Shown: positions 1 through 6,425 of the stretch, in pieces | Layout: every line of letters begins with the position of its first letter | How positions within the stretch are numbered: position 1 is the first letter of the stretch | Assembly (NCBI RefSeq): GCF_000716605.1 | Contig: NZ_JNXE01000007.1 | Coordinates: forward strand, 124,001 to 188,000 | Direction: 5' to 3' | Length of the DNA stretch: 64,000 nucleotides | DNA from: Streptomyces sp. NRRL F-525 | GTDB lineage: Bacteria > Actinomycetota > Actinomycetes > Streptomycetales > Streptomycetaceae | Notes under the pieces: generated by a model | Database searches by the model: none | Told to the model about the DNA's origin: nothing | Seen by the model: the letters and a program-made list of their open reading frames with translations, nothing else | Program-made: the position numbers and the translations under genes

Positions 1-2
1 CG

Positions 3-725
3 TACGGCAAGTCGTCCCCCGGCTCCGTACGCGGCGTCCTGACCCGGCAGTTGGACCCGTACTACGTCGCCCCGTTGTGGCCGGACTCCGTCGCCCTGGC
101 CGCCCTCCAGGCCCAGGCCCTCATCGACGCGGGCGACACCGACGAACCCGCCCTCGCCGCCGTCGCGGCCCGCAGCCGGACCGACGCGAGCGCCAACTCC
201 CATGCACAGGTGCGGGGTTCGGTACCGCAGGGCGACTATGTCGTACGACCGCTGCGTACCGGCGACTGTCCGCCGGTCGGTGACGGTGCCGCCGCCGTGA
301 TCCTCGCGGCGGGGGATCGAGCTCGCGAGCTGTGCGAACGGCCCGCGTGGATCAGGGGGATCGACCATCGCATCGAGGCACATGGGCTGGGCGTACGGGA
401 GTTGACCGACTCGCCGTCGACGCGGCTCGCCGCCGAGAAGGCCGGGGTCTTCGAACGGCCCGTCGACACCGCCGAGTTGCACGCGCCGTTCACCGCTCAG
501 GAGGTCGTCCTGCGGAAGGCGCTGCGCCTCGGTGACGACGTGCGGGTCAACCCGTCCGGAGGTGCCCTCGCCGCGAACCCCGTCATGGCCGCCGGGCTCA
601 TCCGCATCGGTGAGGCCGCCGCCCGTATCCACCGGGGTGAGTCCGACCGGGCCCTCGCCCACGCCACCTCCGGTCCCTGTCTGCAGCAGAACCTGGTCGC
701 CGTACTCGAAGGGGATCCGCGATGA
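3..725 (+). CDS. Thiolase-fold protein, C-terminal part (5' end outside window)
   Basis: The reading frame is open from the window edge, so this is the last ~240 residues of a longer gene. The C-terminal half is thiolase-like: a VNPSGGALAANPVMAAGL segment stands where thiolases have N-x-x-GG-x-x-x-GHP, but with NP instead of HP. The usual C-terminal Cys-GGG loop is replaced by HATSGPCLQQN. Its stop overlaps the next start in an ATGA, so the two are translationally coupled. Paired genes of this kind are known in actinobacteria as SCP-x-like lipid-transfer/thiolase-domain proteins, several acting as retro-aldolases in side-chain degradation. The substrate cannot be read from the sequence. The TTG at 51 is an internal codon, not the start. 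Confidence 0.8.
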   Translation, partial: YGKSSPGSVRGVLTRQLDPYYVAPLWPDSVALAALQAQALIDAGDTDEPALAAVAARSRTDASANSHAQVRGSVPQGDYVVRPLRTGDCPPVGDGAAAVILAAGDRARELCERPAWIRGIDHRIEAHGLGVRELTDSPSTRLAAEKAGVFERPVDTAELHAPFTAQEVVLRKALRLGDDVRVNPSGGALAANPVMAAGLIRIGEAAARIHRGESDRALAHATSGPCLQQNLVAVLEGDPR

Positions 726-1888
726 GCAAGGAGCCCGTGGCCGTCGTAGGGATCGGCCAGACCAAGCATGTCGCCGCGCGGCGGGACGTGTCGATCGCGG
801 GGCTGGTGCGGGAGGCGGCTCAACGGGCGCTGGACGACGCCGAGTTGACGTGGGCCGACATCGACGCCGTCGTCATCGGCAAGGCGCCCGACTTCTTCGA
901 GGGCGTCATGATGCCCGAGTTGTATCTCGCGGACGCGCTCGGCGCCGTGGGGAAGCCGATGTTGCGGGTGCATACCGCTGGTTCAGTGGGCGGGTCGACC
1001 GCGCTCGTCGCCGCGAATCTCGTCGCGGCTCGCGTGCACGGCACGGTGCTCACGCTGGCGTTCGAGAAACAGTCCGAGTCGAACGCCATGTGGGGGCTGT
1101 CCCTGCCGATTCCCTTCCAGCAGCCGTTGCTCGCCGGTGCGGGCGGGTTTTTCGCGCCGCACGTGCGTGCCTATATGCGGCGGACCGGGGCGCCCGACAC
1201 CGTGGGCTCCCTGGTGGCGTACAAGGATCGGCGCAACGCGTTGAAGAATCCGTACGCGCATCTCCACGAGCACGACATCACGCTGGAGAAGGTCCAGGCC
1301 TCGCCGATGTTGTGGGACCCGATCCGGTACTCGGAGACCTGTCCGTCCTCGGACGGTGCCTGCGCGATGGTGCTCACCGACCGGGCGGGGGCGGCGCGGG
1401 CACCACGTCCGGCGGCCTGGATGCATGGGGGCGCCATGCGTAGCGAACCCACACTGTTCGCCGGGAAGGACTGTGTGTCGCCACAGGCCGGCAAGGACTG
1501 CGCTGCCGACGTGTACCGGCAGGCGGGCATCGCGGATCCACGCCGGGACATCGACGCCGTGGAGATGTACGTGCCGTTCTCCTGGTACGAGCCCATGTGG
1601 CTGGAGAACCTCGGATTCGCCGAGGAGGGGGAGGGGTGGAAACTCACCGAATCCGGGGTGACCGAACTGGATGGCGATCTTCCCGTGAACATGTCAGGGG
1701 GTGTGCTGTCCACCAATCCGATCGGCGCCTCGGGCATGATCCGCTTCGCGGAGGCCGCCCTCCAGGTTCGCGGGCAGGCCGGAGAACACCAGGTGGAGGG
1801 GGCCCGGCGGGTTCTCGGGCACGCGTATGGCGGCGGATCGCAGTTCTTCTCGATGTGGCTCGTGGGCAGCGAACCCCCCGCCTCCTGA
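722..1888 (+). CDS. Thiolase-domain (SCP-x/lipid-transfer-like) protein
   Basis: A 388-aa thiolase-superfamily protein coupled to the preceding gene by an ATGA overlap. The N-terminal GIGQTKH and the NMSGGVLSTNPIGASGM segment near residue 325 define the fold. The position of the acylated nucleophilic Cys reads HTAGSVGGST, with no Cys, and the C-terminal proton-shuttling Cys loop reads HAYGGGSQFF, again without Cys. Classical thiolysis is therefore unlikely. Related actinobacterial proteins act as aldolases or lipid-transfer proteins on CoA esters. The pair probably forms a heteromeric enzyme, perhaps with an OB-fold partner upstream of the window, but that is inference. Confidence 0.85.
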   Translation: MSKEPVAVVGIGQTKHVAARRDVSIAGLVREAAQRALDDAELTWADIDAVVIGKAPDFFEGVMMPELYLADALGAVGKPMLRVHTAGSVGGSTALVAANLVAARVHGTVLTLAFEKQSESNAMWGLSLPIPFQQPLLAGAGGFFAPHVRAYMRRTGAPDTVGSLVAYKDRRNALKNPYAHLHEHDITLEKVQASPMLWDPIRYSETCPSSDGACAMVLTDRAGAARAPRPAAWMHGGAMRSEPTLFAGKDCVSPQAGKDCAADVYRQAGIADPRRDIDAVEMYVPFSWYEPMWLENLGFAEEGEGWKLTESGVTELDGDLPVNMSGGVLSTNPIGASGMIRFAEAALQVRGQAGEHQVEGARRVLGHAYGGGSQFFSMWLVGSEPPAS

Positions 1889-1970
1889 AAGGTCCCCCTC
1901 ACGTGGCCTGTTGGCATCAGAAACCGATCGCTAGGCTGGCCGCGGACGACGAATCGGGAGGAGCACGGAC

Positions 1971-2213
1971 GTGGCCGAGAGCACCATCCAGCAGCACCCG
2001 CTTGCGGGCTGGGACAAGCCGGAGCTGGACCTCAGTGACGCCGATTGGCACTCAGGCAGCCGTGGACTGGGGGATGTCCAGATCGCTTTTGTCGAGGGAT
2101 TCATCGCGATGCGCAACAGCGGCCGCCCGGAAAGCCCTTCCTTGATCTTCACGCCCGCGGAATGGGGCGCGTTCGTGTCGGGGGCGCGGGAAGGGGAGTT
2201 CGACCTCACCTGA
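1971..2213 (+). CDS. DUF397 domain protein (orphan)
   Basis: An 80-aa protein with a GTG start preceded by GGGAGGAG. The C-terminal half carries the DUF397 signature: FVEGFIAMRNSG followed by P-SLIFTPAEWGAFVSGAREGEFDL. DUF397 proteins are small actinobacterial proteins normally encoded next to an XRE-family helix-turn-helix regulator of which they may be cognate partners. Here no XRE gene lies on either side, so this is an orphan copy. The usual W-x-SS start of the domain is diverged to WHSGSRGLGD. Function unknown. Confidence 0.8.
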   Translation: MAESTIQQHPLAGWDKPELDLSDADWHSGSRGLGDVQIAFVEGFIAMRNSGRPESPSLIFTPAEWGAFVSGAREGEFDLT

Positions 2214-2263
2214 CGGTGAAGGATCCCCGGCGAGAAATCGGGGGAAGTGCGCACAGGCATCTT

Positions 2264-2301
2264 CAGCCCGGCCTTCACTCGTGAGGGTGGCGGCCGGGCT
2301 G
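2264..2301. terminator. Bidirectional terminator-like hairpin
   Basis: CAGCCCGGCC (2264-2273) pairs perfectly with GGCCGGGCTG (2292-2301). The intervening sequence can add a few pairs (CACTC with GGGTG). It lies between the convergent DUF397 and SDR genes and has no U-tract, as is usual in Streptomyces. Confidence 0.6.
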
Positions 2302-2353
2302 CGTGCCGCACGCGGCTGTCCCCGGTTGGTTTCCATGCGCTGCCTACGTGGCG

Positions 2354-3292
2354 CTACGCGGGAAATTCAATGCCGGTCATGTCCTGGGAGAGCGCCCACA
2401 GGCGGCGCTGCAGCGACGTGTCGTAGGACTGCGGGCTGGAGCGGACCACCTTGGGGTACCCCTTGCTTTGCTGGAATCCGCGGGGGCCGTAGTACTCACC
2501 GCCCTGTACGTCCGGGTCGGTCGCGGCGCGCAGCACGGGCAGTGCGCCCTTTTCGGGGGACTGCAGGAGCAGCGGCCGGATCGCCGCGAAGGCTGTGCGG
2601 GTGAGGGCGGAGGAGTGCGACATCGCGCTCCGGGAACCGGTGGTGTCGGCGCCGCCGGGATGCGCGGAGACGGCCAGTGGCCCGCCCGTCGGCAGTGTGC
2701 GGTCGAGTTCATAGGTGAACAGCAGGTTGGCCAGCTTGGAGTGCCCGTACGCGGCGGTCCGGTCGTAGGGGCGTGTGCGCCAGTCGAGATCATCGAGATC
2801 GATGGGGCCGCCCATGCGGTGGCCCGCGCTGCTGACCGTGACGACGCGGGAGGCGGACGAGGCCGGCAGCAGGTCCAACAGGAGCCCGGTCAGGGCGAAG
2901 TGGCCCAAGTGGTTGGTGCCGAACTGGAGCTCGTAGCCGTCCGGGGTCGTCCGGTACGGGGTGTACATCACGCCGGCGTTGTTGATCAGCATGTCGATCC
3001 GGGCGTGGGTATCTCGCAGTTCCCCGGCCGCCTCGCGGACCGAGGCGAGCGAACTCAGGTCGAGGCGCTGGACGTGCACCTTCGCCGCCGGTACGGCGAG
3101 AGCGATCTCCTCGGCCGCGCGCTTGCCCTTGTCGGTGTCCCGGACCGCCATGACGACTTCCGCCCCGCGCAGGGCCAGGGCCTTGGCCGTCTCGAATCCG
3201 ATGCCGGTGTTGGCGCCGGTGATCACGGCGGTGCGGCCGTGCTGGTCGGGGATGTCCCGGGCTGTCCAGTGCGCGGGTTTCGATGTGGTCAT
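2354..3292 (-). CDS. SDR-family oxidoreductase (retinol dehydrogenase-like)
   Basis: A 312-aa short-chain dehydrogenase. The cofactor loop is TGANTGIG near residue 25, followed by NNAG, a VVTVSSAGHR catalytic-Ser strand, and YGHSK as the catalytic Tyr-x-x-x-Lys. Length and the LSSLASVREAAGEL region match the WW-oxidoreductase/retinol-dehydrogenase-like group common in Streptomyces. A GGAGG six bases before the ATG supports the start. It is divergent from a TetR gene across a ~60-bp region filled with half-operators, so it is almost certainly repressed by that TetR. The physiological substrate is unknown. Confidence 0.88.
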   Translation of the reverse strand: MTTSKPAHWTARDIPDQHGRTAVITGANTGIGFETAKALALRGAEVVMAVRDTDKGKRAAEEIALAVPAAKVHVQRLDLSSLASVREAAGELRDTHARIDMLINNAGVMYTPYRTTPDGYELQFGTNHLGHFALTGLLLDLLPASSASRVVTVSSAGHRMGGPIDLDDLDWRTRPYDRTAAYGHSKLANLLFTYELDRTLPTGGPLAVSAHPGGADTTGSRSAMSHSSALTRTAFAAIRPLLLQSPEKGALPVLRAATDPDVQGGEYYGPRGFQQSKGYPKVVRSSPQSYDTSLQRRLWALSQDMTGIEFPA

Positions 3293-3333
3293 TGGGTCCT
3301 CCAGAAGTAGTACGGGGCTCGGCGGCCGCGAGA

Positions 3334-3370
3334 GGTGAATGCTATTTACCTATGGTGAATAGTGTTAACC
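3334..3370. promoter_or_regulatory. TetR operator array: four half-sites with 10-bp period
   Basis: Half-sites alternate in orientation: GGTGAAT (3334-3340), ATTTACC (3344-3350), GGTGAAT (3354-3360), GTTAACC (3364-3370). Each starts exactly 10 bp after the last, separated by 3-nt spacers. The central pair extends to CTATTTACC/GGTGAATAG with one mismatch. The array covers the SDR/TetR intergenic region, so it probably controls both directions. Confidence 0.7.
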
Positions 3371-3378
3371 TTGTCGGC

Positions 3379-3999
3379 ATGGCAGTCAAACGGCGCCCCA
3401 CCGGCACCCACCACGGAGACCTGCGCAACGCGCTGGAGGAGGCGGCTCTCGCCCTGGTCGGGGAGCGCGGCCCGCACGGGTTCACGCTCGCCGAGGCGTG
3501 CCGGAGGGCCGGGGTGAGTGTGTCGGCCCCCTACAAGCACTTCAGCGACCGGGAGGCACTGCTGGCCTCGCTGGCTTTGAAGGGCTACGAGGAGCAGCGG
3601 CGCCGGTACCGCACCGCGCTGGCCGCGCACGAGGACCCGGTCGAGCAGTTGGCGGCGTTCGCGACTGCCTATGTGCGGTTCGCGGCCGAGGAGCGCGCCC
3701 TCTTCGACATCACCTTCCTGGCCGGTCTCGACAAGAGCAGGCACCCCGAACTGGCCGCGGCGGGTGGTGTGTTGCACGACGACCTGATGCCGGTCACCAG
3801 CCGGATCGCCCCCGACCCGGACGAGGCGTTCGACCTGCTCGTTCAGATCGCCGCGGCAGCCCACGGCCTGGCCCTGTTCCAGCAGCAGGACATGCTGCCC
3901 GCCCCCTGGAACACCCGGTCCTCCGTCGAGGAACAGGCCGCGCGGACCGCCCGTGCCCTCGCCGGCGGGAAACCCGCTAGCCCCCGGAAAACCCGCTAG
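3379..3999 (+). CDS. TetR/AcrR-family transcriptional regulator
   Basis: A 206-aa regulator. The N-terminal helix-turn-helix is FTLAEACRRAGVSVSAPYKHFSDREALLASLALKGYE (about residues 33-70), ending in the YKHF recognition helix typical of TetR proteins. The all-helical C-terminal ligand domain, with a WHG-like region (TetR_C_33 type), is seen from ~80 on. An upstream in-frame ATG at 3352 lies inside the operator array, so 3379 is preferred; neither has a good ribosome-binding site and a leaderless start is possible. The PPOX gene begins 14 bp after the stop, forming a two-gene operon. Predicted to repress itself and the divergent SDR. Confidence 0.85.
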   Translation: MAVKRRPTGTHHGDLRNALEEAALALVGERGPHGFTLAEACRRAGVSVSAPYKHFSDREALLASLALKGYEEQRRRYRTALAAHEDPVEQLAAFATAYVRFAAEERALFDITFLAGLDKSRHPELAAAGGVLHDDLMPVTSRIAPDPDEAFDLLVQIAAAAHGLALFQQQDMLPAPWNTRSSVEEQAARTARALAGGKPASPRKTR

Positions 4000-4013
4000 C
4001 TCTGGAGACCCGC

Positions 4014-4415
4014 ATGACCACCCCGCGCACCGACTTCGACCAGGCTCTCGACCGCATCGGCAGGGGCAGCCACGTCAGCCTGACCACCTTCCGACGCAAC
4101 GGCCAGGCCGTCCCCACCCCGGTTGGCGGTCTCGTACAGGACGGCACGCTCTACGTCCTGACCCCACCCGACACCGGGAAGGTCAAGCGGATCCGCAACA
4201 ACCCTCAAGTCACCATCGCCCCTTGCAACATGAAGGGCACCGTCCCCGCCGACGCACCCGAGGTGCGGGCGACCGCCCGGCTCCTGGACCCCGCAGAGAC
4301 CGCCCGCGTCGAGGAGATGATGAGGCGACGCTTCTTCATGTACCGCCTGATGCACCTCCTCGACCGGACCCTGCGCCGCGAACGCCAGCTCGTCGCCATC
4401 GCCGTCCGCGAATAA
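4014..4415 (+). CDS. PPOX-class F420-dependent oxidoreductase
   Basis: A 133-aa split-beta-barrel flavin/deazaflavin-binding protein. The start GSHVSLTTFRRNGQAVPTPV and the GKVKRIRNNPQVTIAPCN segment are the standard fold signature of the small PPOX-class F420H2-dependent reductases of actinobacteria. A GGAG precedes the ATG. Cotranscribed with the TetR regulator and opposite an SDR: a two-oxidoreductase detoxification cassette responding to one ligand is a reasonable inference. The substrate is unknown. F420 rather than FMN use is assumed from family membership. Confidence 0.85.
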   Translation: MTTPRTDFDQALDRIGRGSHVSLTTFRRNGQAVPTPVGGLVQDGTLYVLTPPDTGKVKRIRNNPQVTIAPCNMKGTVPADAPEVRATARLLDPAETARVEEMMRRRFFMYRLMHLLDRTLRRERQLVAIAVRE

Positions 4416-4543
4416 CTGCCGCTCGGGCAGGGTGTCCCGCGCGATTTTCCGGACACGCGACCTTGGGAGCCCCTTCGGAGCCGGTGCCTGAGCCAGGCTG
4501 GCCCCGGAGGGGGAGGTCCTGTTACTTCGGAGGTGAGGAACCC

Positions 4544-5449
4544 ATGAGCACCCTGCCGGTCATCGCGGCGGTCGACGGTTCGGACGACAGCCTGCGCGCC
4601 CTGGACTGGGCCCTCGACGCGGCCCGTGGACGCGGGGCGCCGTTGCGGGTCGTCCATGTGTGGCAGTACGCCGCCGCGTGGACACCGCCCGGCGTGCTGG
4701 TCGCCGGGCCGCCGGAGCCGGACGAGGACGAGGTGCTCGACCAGGTCCGTACGTACGTCGAGGGGCGTGCCGACCGGCCGGTCATGGAGTACCTCCGGCT
4801 GCAGGGCGCACCGGGCGCCGTACTGCCCGAACTCGGTTCCACGGCACAGCTGTTGGTGCTCGGCTCGCGTGGCCGCGGCGGTTTCGCCAGCCTGCTGCTC
4901 GGCTCGAACGGCATGGCCGCCGCCCGCGACGCCGACTGCCCCGTCGTCGTGGTTCCCCGGCCCGGCCGCGAGGTCCACGGCGAGGTTCCGGCCGAACCCG
5001 GGCCCCGCGTGGTCGTCGGCCTGCACGTCGACAGCCCCGACGAGACCACCCTCGCCTTCGCCTTCGCCGAGGCCGCCCTGCGCGGAGCCCGGCTCCAGGT
5101 CGTCGCCGCCTACCCGTGGCCGCCGCAGGCCTGGGCGTCCCCCGGCGAACTCCTTCCGCCGGTCATCGACCAGGACGCCATCGAGAACGAGACCCGCACC
5201 CTCACCGAGGCACTCCTCGCCCCGCACCGCGAACACCACCTGGATGTCCCCACCGAGCCGTACGTCGCCCCGGGCGACGCGGCCGGTCACCTCGTCGCCG
5301 CCTCCAAGGACGCCGACCTCGTCGTCGTGGGCCGCCATCGCCGCCGCCTGCTGTCCCCGGCCCGTCTGCTCGGCTCGGTCACCCAGGCGGTCCTGCTGCA
5401 CTCGGCGAGCCCGGTGGCGGTGGTGCCGTCGACGCCGCTGGAGGAGTGA
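4544..5449 (+). CDS. Universal stress protein, tandem UspA domains
   Basis: A 301-aa protein of two UspA domains (about 1-145 and 155-301). Domain one begins PVIAAVDGSDDSLRALDWA and ends with the ATP-binding loop GSRGRGGFASLLLGSNG and CPVVVVP. Domain two repeats the pattern as VVVGRHRRR...LLGSVTQAVLLHSASPVAVVP, with a less perfect glycine loop. The ATG at 4544 has AGGTGAGG in front; a longer open frame upstream is not coding. Such tandem Usps are induced under dormancy or energy stress in actinobacteria. An inverted repeat GTGTCC (4432-4437)/GGACAC (4451-4456) lies upstream and could be regulatory or an end-of-operon structure. Confidence 0.9.
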   Translation: MSTLPVIAAVDGSDDSLRALDWALDAARGRGAPLRVVHVWQYAAAWTPPGVLVAGPPEPDEDEVLDQVRTYVEGRADRPVMEYLRLQGAPGAVLPELGSTAQLLVLGSRGRGGFASLLLGSNGMAAARDADCPVVVVPRPGREVHGEVPAEPGPRVVVGLHVDSPDETTLAFAFAEAALRGARLQVVAAYPWPPQAWASPGELLPPVIDQDAIENETRTLTEALLAPHREHHLDVPTEPYVAPGDAAGHLVAASKDADLVVVGRHRRRLLSPARLLGSVTQAVLLHSASPVAVVPSTPLEE

Positions 5450-5516
5450 GGTTCGTTCACGACGGGTTGCGACCGGCCTTGGGATCAAGTCGCCTGTGCT
5501 GTAGGAGGGTTACCGC

Positions 5517-6188
5517 TCACGGCCACAGCAACTGCTTGCGCCACCCCGCACCCTCGCCGCCGTCCCCGCCCTCGCGGACATACACAAGCCGCGTGTGCCG
5601 ACGCTCCTTGTCGCCCTGCCAGAACTCGACCGACTCCGGGCGCACGGTGTGCAGGGTCCAGCCGGGGGCCACGAGGTCCGGGTCGTCCTCAAGGCGTTCC
5701 AGTGACTCCTTGACGGCGGCGTCCCGTTCGGCGAGGTCCGCGAGCGGCTGTGACTGGCGGCCGACGAGGGCCTCCGCGCGGGCGCCGGTGCTGCGGGCCA
5801 GGAAGTCCGCCGCGCTGTCCTCGGCACCCGCCGCCACGACCGGACCGCGCACGCGGATCTGACGGGCGAGCGGTGACCAGTAGAACGTCAGGGCAGCGAA
5901 AGGCCGTTGGGCGAGATCGCGGGCCTTGACGCTGCCGCCGTCCGACGCGAACCGCCAGCCGTCGGGCCCAACGCCCTTGAGGATCAAGGTCCTTGCCGTC
6001 GGGTTGCCGTCGGCACCGGCTGTCGAGACCGTCATCGCGTGCGGCTCGCGCACACCGGCCTCCAGCGCCCCCAGCAGCCACTCCGTGAACAACTCGGACG
6101 GGGTGTCCGGCGCGGCCAAGGGATCGAAGGCGGGCAGTTGACCCGCGAAGACCTCCAGGTCGCGCAGCAGGTGACGTAGATCGTCCAT
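5517..6188 (-). CDS. Pyridoxamine 5'-phosphate oxidase (PdxH)-like protein
   Basis: A 223-aa FMN-binding split-barrel protein with PdxH architecture: AMTVSTAGADGNPTARTLILKGV binds flavin phosphate, followed by FYWSPLARQIRVRG, SQPL, and a C-terminal dimerisation part with GWTLHTVRPESVEFWQGDKERRHTRLVY. PdxH oxidises pyridoxine or pyridoxamine phosphate to pyridoxal phosphate. Streptomyces genomes often carry several PdxH-like paralogs, and this one may not be the main salvage enzyme, so no gene symbol is given. It faces the Usp gene tail-to-tail with 67 bp between. The upstream side shares a 237-bp divergent region with the LAL regulator. Confidence 0.82.
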   Translation of the reverse strand: MDDLRHLLRDLEVFAGQLPAFDPLAAPDTPSELFTEWLLGALEAGVREPHAMTVSTAGADGNPTARTLILKGVGPDGWRFASDGGSVKARDLAQRPFAALTFYWSPLARQIRVRGPVVAAGAEDSAADFLARSTGARAEALVGRQSQPLADLAERDAAVKESLERLEDDPDLVAPGWTLHTVRPESVEFWQGDKERRHTRLVYVREGGDGGEGAGWRKQLLWP

Positions 6189-6425
6189 CGACGTTCGCCT
6201 CCGAGGCTGAAGGGGAGATCAATGATCCCATCGTCCGTCTCGGGCGGGACTTGATCAAGCGGGGACCGCGCCTCCGGCGTCACCGGAGACACAGGAAAAC
6301 CGGCCGGTACGCCTTCGCCGACTACCGGGTCGCGTGACCCCCGGGAAGCGTACGCTGAGGTCCCTGTAGCTCACGGTGCGCGTTCGCTCCCCGCGCGGGC
6401 GCACCACCGTGGCAGGGGGTATGGC

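Noticed and set aside
3953..4543. Long in-frame extension of the universal stress protein
   Set aside because: It overlaps the PPOX gene in another frame and has Arg/Pro-rich shadow composition; the ATG at 4544 has AGGTGAGG and begins the Usp fold.
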